From: Zeus faber
Taxonomy: Eukaryota; Chordata; Actinopteri; Zeiformes; Zeidae
Assembly: GCA_960531495.1 (NCBI GenBank)
Contig: OY482849.1
Span: forward strand, 4,251,561-4,315,560
Direction: 5' to 3'
Length of the DNA stretch: 64,000 nt
Every line of letters starts with the position of its first letter. The stretch's first letter is position 1. A program made the translations under genes and the position numbers. This document shows positions 1 to 12,578 of this stretch, one piece after another. Under the pieces are notes generated by a model. That model did not search any database. It was given only the letters and a program-made list of their open reading frames with translations, and was not told the origin of the DNA.

Positions 1-330
1 TGAGGGCTACCACTTCCGGTTCCGGTGACGTCTTTGCTCTGCGTTATTTCGTTGAGATGAGATGGTACACACGGTTGACTCAATACAGATGAGGAGATTT
101 CTGGTTCCGGTGAGAGCTACCACTTTCGGTTCCGGTGACGTCTTCGCGTGTACGTTGCTGCTGTTGTTGTTGCTTCTGGTGTCGATGTTGCTGCTGCCGT
201 TGTTGTTGTTTCTGTGTCTGTTGTTGCTGCTGTTGTTGTTTCCTGTTGCTGCCATTGTGGTTGGAGTCGCTTTTATTGTTGTCTTTGTTGTCTTTGTTGT
301 TGCTTTTGTTGTTGCTGTTGTTTCAGGGGC
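1..330. repeat. CTG/GTT-rich low-complexity tract
   Basis: The tract is dominated by TGC, TGT and GTT triplets from about 148 to 330. A segment of about 34 bases (3-36, with the core CTACCACTT and CGGTTCCGGTGACGTCTT) recurs at 112-146, so the left edge holds a direct repeat with a period of about 110 bases. Long open frames here translate to runs of Leu, Val and Cys or of Asn and Thr on either strand and are composition artefacts. No gene is supported. Confidence 0.7.
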
Positions 331-404
331 ATTCTTTTGTAATGACCGGCTGACAACTACATTCTCTCTTTCTTTTTTGTATTTCTTTGTAAAGCACATT
401 GTGT

Positions 405-459
405 TGCCCTGGTATGAAATGCGCTCTATAAATAAAGTGACTTGACTTGACTTGACTTA
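405..459 (+). repeat. LINE-type 3' tail with (CTTGA)n
   Basis: The sequence GAAATGCGCTCTATAAATAAA is followed by a run of GACTT pentamers. A short element ending in GCGCTNTATAAATAAA plus a simple repeat is the typical 3' end of L2-like fish LINEs and the SINEs that share their tail. Only the tail can be recognised. The family name is not certain. Confidence 0.5.
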
Positions 460-1878
460 TGATAATAAATAAATATAGCAATGTTATATATCTATATATC
501 TATAATATAATGTAATATATGTATAAATATATCAATATAAATAAATCCTTTAATCTTGAATCATTCCTGGTCTACATTCCATTCTCTGTGCTATAAGAGG
601 GGTTCGTAGTGCTCAGGGCTACTTTTCTGCCTGACGGGAATAACGAGAGTCCCTATAGGAAATTTAGTCTAATGAATGGGGAATGGGGACTCTCTGAATG
701 GGGTAGTCGTCACGGTCTATGTCGAGGACAGACGGTGCTGACCCCATTGTACCGTAGTTTGTAATGGCGGCGATTTTGACACTCGTGACTACTGTATGTG
801 GCTGGTTTTAGAATTACTCAGGTTCACAGTATCTTGCTATATTGGCTTATGTGTCAGTTTAATATGGAATTGAGGATCACAGGGGAATTGACGTCGCAAC
901 CACACTTAAGCTACATGGTGGCTTCTACATTCCTTCTCATTCTGCTCTAGCTTTCCACGCAGACACTCCCTAATCTTCTTCCCTCAATCAGCTCATGTCA
1001 GAGCGAACCAAAACAGCAAGTTTCAAGCTATTTTTTTGCTCTAATTTACAAACTTCTGTTTACCCTAAGCGCTTTCACCACACTCTATTTCACTCTATTA
1101 TACTCAAACTATAAAGCTCCAATTAGCTCAACAATTTTCTGGGGCCGCCACAATCCAATGTCCATTATATTTCTTAGTTCTCTTTAACCACAACATACAC
1201 AATCATTCACAGTTTGGTACCATACACATTCCTTAATGACAGCTGTTTCCACACAATTTTCCATTCGGCCTTCTATCACTGACTCTGGAGGGATAGAGAC
1301 TAAAGTCTCCTAGTCTTTCACTAACACAGATGGCAAAAATCCACAGTCGTACCAATGCGTGTCCGAAGACCGCGGCACCTCCTGGCTAGCTCGCCAGATG
1401 ACAGACTGTAATTTACTGCCTTTACGACCAAAAAAAAAAAAAAAGAATACATTTTTCAAATGTAAGCAAAGTTTTTTCAACAAATTTGGTTTGTGTCTGA
1501 GTGCAGGCCTCTGCCCAGGTTGAAGGTATTGGAAAAGTCTCTTCTCCAACGACCCTAAAATAATGACCTAGATAAAAATTACTGTAATTCGTGATGTTAT
1601 CAGAAAAAGGAACTTAAACAGAAGCTGATGCAGAAAAATCAAGTGAATGTTATTTATGAAAGACCATGGTACGAAAAGAATGAATGATTCTTTGTTGAAT
1701 GTTCCTATAATCGATTAAAATAGAGTAGTTTAAAAGACAATGGCGTGTATATTGTTTATTGCTCTGCGACTGAGCAGATCCTGGATGTGGGTAAACATAC
1801 AGCTTGTTCAGAGGGTCGTCACAAAGTAATTACATATAGCTTTCTAGTGTTGAGGAAGTGTATCTAGAGAGAACGTCA
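460..1878. other. Intergenic, no feature recognised
   Basis: The first 80 bases are AT-rich. The rest is of ordinary composition, with a short poly-A run at about 1431-1444. No ORF has coding character, and I see no repeat family that I can name. Confidence 0.5.
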
Positions 1879-2202
1879 ACTATGAGTTTATAAAAGTTCA
1901 AAAGGAACTATGAGTTTATAAAATTCCAAGATAAACTATGAGTTTATAAAAGTTCAAAACTAACTTTGAGTTTATAATTCCAAGAGGAACTATGAGTTTA
2001 TAAAAGTTCAAAATGAACAATGAGTTTATAAAATTCCAAGATAAACTATGAGTTTATAAAAGTTCAAAACTAACTTTGAGTTTATAATTCCAAGAGGAAC
2101 TATGCGTTTATAAAAGTTCAAAATGAACAATGAGTTTATAAAATTCCAAGAATAACTATACGTTTTTATAAAGTTCAAGAGGAACTATGAGTTTATAAAA
2201 AT
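1879..2202. repeat. Minisatellite, 25-27 bp unit in a ~107 bp higher-order unit
   Basis: Roughly a dozen copies of a unit such as AACTATGAGTTTATAAA plus AGTTCAAAA or ATTCCAAGA follow one another. Alternating unit types form a higher-order block of about 107 bases that occurs twice almost unchanged (about 1921-2028 and 2029-2135). The tract sits just left of the retroviral cluster. Confidence 0.85.
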
Positions 2203-2520
2203 TGCCTCAGGGAATAGGCAATCGCGTACATCTCAAAAGAGCCCTGAATGTTTTAAACTCATGAGTATAACTTTCGGGAGGGTTTTCGTTTTTGTCTATC
2301 TGACCGTCATTTGTTTTTGTACAAAACAGTGTTGGCCTATTTTGTACAACCGGTTGTGTTTGTGTTTCTATCTGTTGTAAACTGTCTTTTGTTTTATTTT
2401 GATTGCATAAATATGTAGCGGCAAATGTGATACGGTGCGGTGCAGCTGATTAATGAGACACGCAGAACATCCGTTGAACATTTTGATGTCATCCCCTCCC
2501 ATTCTGATCTTCCTATTTGT
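2203..2520. other. Left flank of the outer provirus, nothing recognised
   Basis: This is non-repetitive sequence between the minisatellite and the outer provirus. Because the provirus target site joins 2520 to 14346, it was once continuous with the retroviral remnant at 14346-15880. I could not recognise retroviral coding sequence in it. Confidence 0.4.
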
Positions 2521-2524
2521 GTTG

Positions 2525-2886
2525 TGAGGTGTCTTGGAATGTGTGGCGTCCCAAGACAGCCCCATCGTATAAGATAATTACTAAGGGACGGTGCCAGGGG
2601 TCCCGAGAGAGAGAGCACATCACTAGGGGTCCCGGTGATAAGGGAGGTGAAATGTGATCTGTGGCCTATGTAGGGGAACCAAATTGTCAACGTTGTCTTT
2701 GGGCAAGCACAAAAGACTGCCCGAGTTTCATTCGGCAGAGAATCCATCCGGCTCGGTTCTCTCCTGGACGTCCTATGCAAGTCTGGTCTGATGCTGTTCT
2801 TATGTAATAAACCTATTATTTTACTCAAGTCAGCATCAGCGGTCACTCCTTCTTAATCAACACATCAAATTTATCAAGAAACTACA
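2525..2886 (+). repeat. 5' LTR of outer provirus
   Basis: The LTR is 362 bp long, starting TGAGGTGTCTTGG and ending AAGAAACTACA. It contains AATAAA at about 2807 (in TGTAATAAACC), which would be the polyadenylation signal. The same sequence recurs at 13991-14341 and, reversed, at 4378-4750. An antisense open frame across it is shared by all copies and is only a shadow. Confidence 0.88.
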
Positions 2887-2889
2887 AAG

Positions 2890-2907
2890 TGACGTCACAA
2901 ACCGGAT
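2890..2907 (+). other. Primer-binding site of outer provirus (decayed)
   Basis: Three bases after the LTR lies TGACGTCACAAACCGGAT. The intact version in the inner copy is TGGCGTCACGAACAGGAT, which is complementary to the 3' end, including CCA, of a vertebrate tRNA-Ser (CGA/UGA type) as I recall it. Two of the three differences are G to A changes, one of them at a CpG. Confidence 0.7.
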
Positions 2908-4377
2908 CTGTTGGGCCTCACCAGCCGATGCTGCCTGCTCCAGTGAATTACCACTTTAAAAACCTCAGGGTGAGTGTTTCTTCACAAAATTGAGCTGTGT
3001 GTGGTTCTTGAAGCGGTAGTGTTTTGTGCAGATAGGCTGCACTGACAAGAGCAGATTGTGCGGAGATTGAGATGATGTGTTAATGTGTGAAGTGAGTTTC
3101 GGTCTCAATTGTTGTTTATTAAGTTGTAAAAGACGTAAATAAGGGGAATAAGAGAATAATAAATGAAGAAAAAGAGAATTAAGTTGAAATAGAGAATAGA
3201 GACGAGAGAAATAACAGATGAAGTTAAAAGTAAAAGTTAAAGGCTTAAAATATGTGGAGAAAGTTGAAGTAAAAAATAATTGTAGAATGGGAAAAATAGT
3301 AGCCAAAAGTTATTTAAATAACCATGCAAGATTAATGAAGACAGGGCCTGTATCTCCTTAAACAGTAAGACATGTGTACATTAAATGCTGTGTGAAAGTT
3401 GGTCGTATGAAAATATAATATAGTCAAATCTAGAAAATCTAGGAAAAACAAAGGGGAAATAACCCGGCCAGGGGAATTGACTAAATATAAAATGATATGA
3501 ATGAAGATGAAAAAGATGAAAGTAAAGTGAAAAAGAGATAAAAGTTAAAAGCCTAAAGTAAGATGAAAAAGATGAAAAGTGAAAAAGAGATAAAAGTTAA
3601 AAGCCTAAAGTAAGATGAAAAAGATGAAAAGTGAAGTAAAAAGAGTTACAAGTTAAAGGCTTACAAGATAAAAAATAAAGTTTGAGAAAAAATGGGGAAA
3701 AGCAGGCCTGAACCAGCCTAAGAGAATGAGTGCACATTGAACATGCATGCTGAAAGAATCTGATTAAAAGGATAATATGTTAAAAGTTTGGCCAAAGTGA
3801 AAATTTAAAAGTCTGGCCAAAGTGAAAATCTTGATGAAATTAAAAAAGTCGACGTTAAAGTATAAAGTTAAGCGCTGTTGAAGTTTTTGGAGAATCAGAT
3901 GTGCTGCAGTACAGACATGTCTTTTTCCTTTTGGTGTGTGAGTGTGCCTGTGTGTGTGTGAGAGTGTGCTGCTGCTAAAGAGGTGTGAAGAGATTTGTGT
4001 ATTGTTTGTGTATATGTATAAATGATATATAGAATACATGGGTTATTAAATATGTATACATATGTGGTGAGCAGTTGAATAATATATAAAAGAAACATTT
4101 CTTGGCCCTTTAGTGATAAATATATATGAGCCTGTTTACGGACTTTGTAAAGCTGATAATAAAGATTATGAGCCTTTCTTTAAGGACGTTTGATAAATAT
4201 ATATTAGTCTTTTTCTTTAAGGACGTTTGATAAATATATATGAGCCTTTTTCTTTCAAGGACGCTTTATACATTTGATAAAGGATATGAACCTTCACAGG
4301 ACTTTATATATTTGGTAACAAAATGAGCCTTCTTGAGAGAAGGACTAGAATCAACAGAAACAGTCTGCCTACACATG
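2908..4377 (+). mobile_element. Outer provirus leader, first part
   Basis: This is A/G-rich non-coding leader between the primer-binding site and the inner insertion. It includes direct repeats of about 49 bp (GATGAAAAAGATGAAAAGTG with AGATAAAAGTTAAAAGCC) at about 3500-3670, and several repeats of GATAAATATATATGAGCC near 4110-4260. Its reverse complement is present in the inner copy (6734-9698). No sense-strand ORF of interest is present. Confidence 0.7.
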
Positions 4378-4750
4378 TGTAGTTTCTTGATGAATTTGAT
4401 GCGTTGATGAAGAAGAAGAGACTGCTGACGCTGACTTGAGTAAAATAATAGATTTATTACAAAAGAACAGCATCAGACTGGACTTGCCTAGGATGCCCAG
4501 GAGAGAACCAAGCCGGATGGATTCTCTGTCAAATGACACTCAGGCAGGTGTTTTTATGCTAAGCCAGAGACAATGTTGACCATCTGATTCCCCTGCATAG
4601 GTCACCGTTCATGTTTTCACCTCCCTTATCACCAGGACCCCTGACAATGGACTCTGTCTCTCTCTTGAGACCCCTGGCATCGTCTGTTAATAATTATTAT
4701 TTTATACAATGGGCACTGTCTTGGGACGCTACTCATTCCCAGACACCTCA
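4378..4750 (-). repeat. 3' LTR of inner provirus
   Basis: The reverse complement of this 373-bp segment matches the outer LTRs from end to end, from TGAGGTGTCTGGGAATG to AAGAAACTACA. The reversed polypurine tract TATTTCCCCCCCTCGAG lies immediately to its right (4751-4767). Confidence 0.88.
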
Positions 4751-4767
4751 TATTTCCCCCCCTCGAG
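4751..4767 (-). other. Polypurine tract of inner provirus
   Basis: On the minus strand the bases next to the LTR read CTCGAGGGGGGGAAATA. The equivalent in the outer copy is at about 13977-13990 (GAAGGGGGGAAATA). A purine run directly before the 3' LTR is the expected plus-strand primer site. Confidence 0.75.
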
Positions 4768-4855
4768 ACTACACAAAGTCTCGACAAAGGGAAGAGTCAT
4801 GGAACTTACGACGTTAATTGGCTTAATAGAAATCACCTACTAACAAACAGACTGA

Positions 4856-5299
4856 TTATAATTTACCTTTTTTTTTAGCCCACATCCGTCTGACTTCGGG
4901 GTTGTATCCTCCAATAGCTTCGTCCAAATCACTCACACTCTCTTCTCCTATTTCCAGGCTTCTAAATTGTTGTCTGCTTCCCAAACGGTTCCTTCTCTTG
5001 GTACTGTTAGACCTTGGATACATCTTGCCCATCTCTATTATTTGCTCATCCTCATCTTTAAAGAGATAGTTGCCCTCCGTTGTCATCACTGGGAGCTGAG
5101 GATAAACATCAGTGAACTTCACCTCCTTCTCATGAGGCGGGGTCTTCTTTACAGATGCTGTATGTGAGAAGGGTGCGGTAATCTTCTCCATCAATCTTTC
5201 TGCTTCCTTTTCATTTTTCTTTATTTCTTGTTCCTTCAACTGGCCATGGTTGTTCAATGTCAGGCCACCGTTTGCTCCATTTTCCTGATATTTTTCCAA
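4856..5299 (-). pseudogene. Retroviral gag fragment of inner provirus
   Basis: This open frame of about 147 codons matches the gag fragments of the outer copy at 11520-11830. Shared stretches include ITAPFSHTASVKK, EKEVKFTDVY and GNYLFKDEDEQIIE. It is Lys/Glu-rich and carries no recognisable capsid core or zinc knuckle. Just after it the sequence switches to the region next to the polypurine tract, so the rest of gag, all of pol and any env have been deleted. It is a broken gene and not expected to work. The assignment to gag rests on its position and on the neighbouring matrix-like ORF in the outer copy. Confidence 0.65.
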
Positions 5300-7596
<2,297 letters not shown>

Positions 7597-9030
7597 TTTT
7601 AGTTTATCAAACACAAGATAAGATGTAAATTCCTTTGTGCAAGCACATACCTAAGAGTGTCGTGATGAATGGTAGAACGTCTTGATGTCATCTTGTCGTC
7701 TTGGTGGTGAATGGTGGGAGCTGGATACGCATCATCAGTAGTGTATCCTTGGATCTTGGGATGTTTCGGCCTCTACACTATACACCCTCCCCAAGGTGGC
7801 CAGCTACAGGCTGATCGGACCTGAGCTTGCGTGAGTCCAGACTCGTCACGAGAAAGAAAGCCATATTGATGGCAGACTTCTCGAGGGACTATGCATGGCA
7901 GAGGCGTCCTACTCCCTGAGTCAAGCCAAAGCTGACCGCATACCTACTGGTTTGCTACTTTGGGGCCCAACAGGGGTCTTTCCTCCTCATAAAAAGCCAC
8001 TGGCTGCTCCTTTTAGCTGCCTCTGATGCAGCTTTGATGGCTGAGCGCTGGTTCTGGCCAGCGAACATTCTGGTGGTAGATCTTGCCACAAACCCTCTGC
8101 ATCCCACCTCCACTGGGCAGACCTCAGCGTTCCAGCCACGGTGTTGTGCTTCAGCAGCGAGCTCGGTGTAGCGTAGGTGTTTTCGCTCATAAGCCTCATC
8201 CACTGCGTCCTCCCAGGGTAATGTGAGTTCGATGATGTACACCTTCTTCAGAGATGGAGACCACAGCACCAGGTCAGGTCTCAGGGTAGTTGTAGCAATC
8301 TCTGGAGGAAAAACCAGCTGTCGGCCAATGTCAGCCAGCATCTTCCAGTCACGGGCTAAGCGTAGCTGGCCTCGCTCAGATGGTGTAGAGCAGCTTCTGG
8401 TTACCTTAGCCCCCTCACGGACAAAGATAGTTGCCCGTTGTTGGTTGGATGCTGGTGGTGGTAGAGAGCTGGTGGCAGTTTATTTGTCCTCCAGAGTGGG
8501 TGCAAGGACCTTCAGGACTTGGTTGTGACGCCACGTATAACGTCCTTGGGTGAGACTGGTTTTACACCCTGTAAGAATGTGTCTGAGGGTGGCTGGCATA
8601 GAACATAGGGCACACCCCGACTCTTCACCAAACCACTGGTGAAGGTTGACTGGTGTTGGAAGGACGTCGTATGTAGCTCTGATGGAGAAGCTCAACTGTC
8701 TCGCTTCCATGGCCCACATGTCTTTCCAGCTGATCTTCCTCCTCTCCACACTGTCCCATCTTGTCCACTGTCCTTGTTTGCCAAGAGAGACTGCCTTGGC
8801 CCATCGTGCAGCATCCTCCTGGTGACGTACTTCCTCCACCACCATCTTCCTCCGTTCTCGTGCTGTGGCCTTACTCCACGCTTGGGGGGCCCACAATGTC
8901 AGCATGTTTAAGGGCTGCTGTTGCCTCCTCCACTGCTTTGGCTGGTCTCCATTTGCGGCCAGTGGTTAAGGTTGGTGCATTGTTGCTCGCCACTATATCT
9001 CTGGATTCATTCAGTGTCATCTGGAGTCTT
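7597..9030 (-). mobile_element. R2-group LINE fragment, 5'-truncated
   Basis: The fragment interrupts the inner leader: sequence matching the outer copy stops at about 7596 and resumes at about 9031. On the minus strand it contains one reading frame (next entry) and about 350 bp of 3' UTR. The 5' side is truncated after the reverse transcriptase core, as usual for LINE insertions. It is the youngest layer of this nest because it sits inside the inner provirus. Confidence 0.75.
7955..8905 (-). pseudogene. LINE C-terminal region: CCHC knuckle and REL endonuclease
   Basis: One frame runs from 8905 to 7955, broken only by an in-frame stop at about 8480. The upstream half carries a knuckle of the form C-x2-C-x7-H-x4-C (CALC...RHILTGC). 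The downstream half carries RPDLVLW, then VYIIELTLPWE, then ERKHLRYTEL. This is the PD-(D/E)xK-like arrangement of the restriction-like endonuclease at the C-terminus of R2, NeSL and related non-LTR elements. In the intact element this part nicks target DNA for target-primed reverse transcription. Reverse transcriptase itself is missing. I do not assign a family within the R2 group. Confidence 0.75.
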
Positions 9031-9698
9031 GTTTAAACTTTTATCTCTTTTTCACTTTTCATCTTACTTTAGACTTTTTAACTTTTCTCTTTTTCACTTT
9101 TCATCCTTTTTCATCTTCATTCATATAATTTTATTTTGAGTCAATTCCCCTGGCCAGGGTTATTTCCTCTGTTTTTCTTACCTAGATTTGACTATATAAT
9201 ATTTTCATTCGGCCAACTTTCACGCAGCATTTAATGTACACGTCTTACTTTTTAAGGAGTTACGGGCCCTGTTTCCCTTAATCTTACATGGTTATTTAAA
9301 TAACTTTTGGCTACTAGTTCTGCCATTCTACAATTACTTTTTAGTTCTACTTTTTCCACATCTTTTAAGCCTTTATCTTTTACTTTTAACTTCATCTTTT
9401 ATTTCTCTCGTCTCTATTCTCTATTTCAACTTAATTCTCTTTTTCTTTGTTTATTATTCTCTTATTCCCCTTATTTACGTCTTTTACAACTTAATAAACC
9501 CCAATTTAGACGGAAACTCACTTCACACATCAACACATCATCTCCATCTCCGCACAGTTTTGCTCTTGTCAGTGCAGTGTATCTGCCCAAAATACTACCA
9601 CTTCAAAAACCACACACAGCTCAATTTTGTGAGGTAACACTCACCCTGGGAGTGGTAATTTGCTGGAGCAGGCAGCATCGGCAGGTGAGGCCCAGCAG

Positions 9699-9716
9699 AT
9701 CCTGTTCGTGACGCCA
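9699..9716 (-). other. Intact primer-binding site at the terminus of the inner provirus
   Basis: On the minus strand this reads TGGCGTCACGAACAGGAT. Its complement, ending in GACGCCA, matches the 3' end of a tRNA-Ser as I recall that tRNA. It forms the extreme 5' end of the inner provirus, followed on the + strand directly by the target duplication CATG. Confidence 0.75.
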
Positions 9717-9720
9717 CATG

Positions 9721-11183
9721 CATGTACACATTCAGAAAAGAAAAGAAAATCTCCTACTCTGAATTAGGGGTAGGATTTGTGGATTGTTTGGTTGGTGTGT
9801 GAGTTTTTTCTCTTTGTGCTTGGAGTCTGTGGGACAGTGCCTGCTGTGAGTCCTGTTGGTTAAAGGAGCAGATAGTCTTGGTGAAATACAAGGAAAAGCT
9901 GGGTTTTTGATGCAAGAGAAGAGGTTTTGTGTTTCGGCTGCTGAGTGAAAGTAACCAGCTTTGAGTTATGACTCTGTGCGTGGCTGCATTAGGCTGGGCT
10001 GTTCCAACGGGGAGCTAAAACAGGACGTTAGCTCACTGATGACCAGAGCAAACTGGAAGTTGTGTCTAAATTTAAGAGGTGGAGCAAGGGGTGGTGCTTC
10101 ATACAGAGTGGAACTTAGTCGACTCCCCCTGACAAGAGGGGCCTAGAAGAAGCCCCCTTCTCTCTCTCTCCTTTCTAAGTATGATAGAAGAAAATAAATT
10201 AATTAATTAATATTAAAATAAAATAAAATAAAATAAATAAAAATAAAATTAATTAAATAGGAAAATAGAATAAAAATAATTAATTACGAGCTGATATTAG
10301 ATTGACAAATGTACCATTTAGATTTAAATGTGTCGTATGAATAAAAGTAAACATTGCTTTATTTCAAATGCGCGAGAAATAAAAAAGCTGATAATGTATG
10401 TCTCATTGAATTGTATTATAGTATGTATAAGAATTTAGAGTGGTCTTAAGACACTGAACTCTTGTGTTGTTCTTTGTTTTTTCTTTCTTCCTCTCTTTTA
10501 CTTTGCTGAGTGAAATCTGGGGGAAAGACAGAGAAGATTGAATGTGTCTGAATTGGATCATCCAAGGAGCAGATGACAAGACATCTGGCAGTTCTTCACA
10601 GACACCGGGAGCTTGCGGATGACAGCACATAAGAAATTCTGAATCCTGTGAATCAGGCCAGTGCAGTTTATCCACAAACTCTTTTCAATAGACACCTGCA
10701 TTTACCTATATGTGTGTACATTTAGGTATAACCAACATGATTGCTTGTTTTCACATATAGGCTTACAGTAGTTATTTTTCTCATATTGCGGTTGCAATTA
10801 GTTAGTAAGAGACTTGACAACAGACTGACTAATCAAGGCATTCGCCTAAATTATGGAGTATTATTGATTTAATTGATCACATGCGGAAAAACTGATTTGA
10901 TTTAAATACAGTTGAGTGCTTTGAATATTGGTTTCATTATCTGAGTTTGGTTTACCTTGATTGAGGCTGTTTTGAGAGTGAACTTTGATGGACATTTTGA
11001 TAATTTAAGATAAATGAGTATGATCAGATGTATCAGATAATGAACAGGTGAAGTTGCTTTCATAAGTGGGAAGCTATTGGTCTCCTTTGGGGTTGGTAAA
11101 TTCAGTTGTTTTTGGTTGAGTGTGATTACACGGTGCTTTATAAATAATTTTTAAATAAATCAATTTGATTTACAGTAAAAGAA
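9721..11183 (+). mobile_element. Outer provirus leader, second part
   Basis: This is non-coding leader after the inner insertion. Together with 2908-4377 it gives about 2.9 kb between the primer-binding site and the first gag codon. An AT-rich run of AATTAATTAA and AAATAAAATA lies at 10195-10260. Its inverse is at 5300-6733. Confidence 0.7.
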
Positions 11184-11834
11184 ATGGATACAAAAATTAC
11201 GAAACTAATCATTCCTATTGATGTAGTGCGAAAGAATAATCCCCTAATTAAAGATATTGCAAAAATATCAGGAAAATGGAGCAAGCGGTGGCCTGACATT
11301 GAACAACCATGGCCAGTTGAAGGAACTCTTAACCCGGATGTGATTCAAACAATGCAGGTGCTTGTGTCCATATATAAAGTAAATCAAAAGAAAGGAAAAA
11401 GAGGAAAGAGATGCACAGAGAAAAGACAAACAGAACTTGGCATTCTACAGCTGTTCAAAAAGGAGGGAGAGACTTAGTTCAAAGCTGCAAAAGAAAAAAG
11501 AGAACAAAGTAGACAAGAAATAAAGAAAAATGAAAAGGAAGCAGAAAATTGATTGAGAAGATTACCGCACCCTTCTCACATACAGCATCTGTAAAGAAGC
11601 CCCCGCCTTATGAGAAGGAGGTGAAGTTCACTGATGTTTATCGCCAGCTCCCAGTGATGATAAAGAAGGGCAACTATCTCTTTAAAGATGAGGATGAGCA
11701 AATAATAGAGATTGGCAAAGCTACAACAACCATAAATATGTATCGGAGCTCCGACAGTACCAAGGGAAGGAACAGGACCAGAAGACTCTCAGAAAACTCA
11801 ACCAAATACAGTTGGTGGATAGGAAGAATGAGGA
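11184..11834 (+). pseudogene. Retroviral gag remnant of outer provirus
   Basis: The frame starting at 11184 (97 codons) contains WPDIEQPWPVEGTLNPDVI, which resembles the matrix region of gamma-type Gag in position and pattern. A stop at 11475 and a frame change then lead to a second segment (about 11520-11834) shared with the inner copy, with ITAPFSHTASVKK and GNYLFKDEDEQIIEI. A LINE fragment interrupts it from 11835. In a working virus Gag would form the particle. This copy has stops, a frameshift and an insertion. The start at 11184 is the first Met of the frame. Confidence 0.65.
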
Positions 11835-11958
11835 GAAGAAGGCCAAAGAGAAGGTTTATAGATGCGCAGAACAGAAGGTATTGTAGGTAGATAATGCACT
11901 GCGGCGCCCCCTAACGGGAGCAGCCGAAAGAAGAGGATTCTTGGTGGTGGAATGAGGA
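11826..11958 (+). mobile_element. RTE-type LINE 3' fragment inside gag, 9-bp TSD
   Basis: Sequence 11835-11949 matches the 3' end of the RTE-type LINE at about 53868-54010 (AAAGAGAAGGTTTAT, CGCAGAACAGAAGGTATTG and the tail GAGCAGCCGAAAGAAGA). GAATGAGGA flanks it at 11826-11834 and 11950-11958. Compared with the other copy, the stretch between two GATG words has been lost. Confidence 0.75.
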
Positions 11959-11973
11959 AGTAAAGGAGCAGCT

Positions 11974-12405
11974 ATGAAGATAAACACTAACGATTATTTT
12001 GATAAAGAGCGTGACATTGAGAAAAGTGTGCCACATATGACTTTAATGGTGGCTGAAGGATTTGAGCAGAAGCATATAGGACAAAGGATGGAAGAAGCTA
12101 CAGTATTGTCAAGAAAAAGTAGTTTATATGGGTCAAACAAGAACCCATGGACACAGAAGCATCATGCTCAGATCAGGAAATTGTTGCATGCAATGATGAA
12201 GCCAAAGGAAATAGCTGTAGCTAAGTGTGCAGCACACAAAATTGACATGTCAAGGGTAACTCAAGGTAACAAAGCGGCTGATGAGGCTGCAAAAGCAGTT
12301 ACAGGAGCAAACAAAGCAGGCAAAGTTCTTCTTGTCACCCCTGAAGTGGACTTGGAATATAAAATCACGCTCAGAGATGTGATCTCGATGCAAGAAGCGG
12401 TGTAA
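11974..12405 (+). pseudogene. Retroviral pol remnant: RNase H region
   Basis: This frame of 143 codons has its clearest part at the end: AVAKCAAHK, then VTQGNKAADEAAKAV. That is the C-terminal block of retroviral RNase H, which removes the RNA strand during reverse transcription. The first part (SVPHMTLMVAEGFEQKHIG) resembles the RT/RNase H connection. The RT core is missing between gag and this segment. Confidence 0.7.
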
Positions 12406-12578
12406 GCCATAGATAAACAATTATGGTTGGACTGAGGGGCCATACAAGATTCTACTGGTCTGTGGAGAAATCATGAAGGACTGATAGTAGCACCCACCAA
12501 CCTATTAGGTCTGATGATTCAGCAAGGGGGGAGAAAAGGAGAAAAATCACAAACGAATATAGTTTTTGGGCACCATAT

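Noticed and set aside
62-445. 127-codon ORF of Leu/Val/Cys
   Set aside because: Product of the CTG/GTT low-complexity tract. The opposite strand is equally open.
1879-2202. CRISPR-like array of short regular repeats
   Set aside because: The units are adjacent and lack unique spacers, and the genome is vertebrate. It is a minisatellite.
2394-2846. 150-codon antisense ORF, with relatives at 13938-14301
   Set aside because: It is a shadow in the LTR. It recurs only because the LTR recurs.
2965-3306. Phe/Leu/Ser-rich antisense ORF, also at 9307-9711
   Set aside because: It lies on the antisense strand of the A/G-rich proviral leader. The two copies differ by stops and show no sign of selection for protein.
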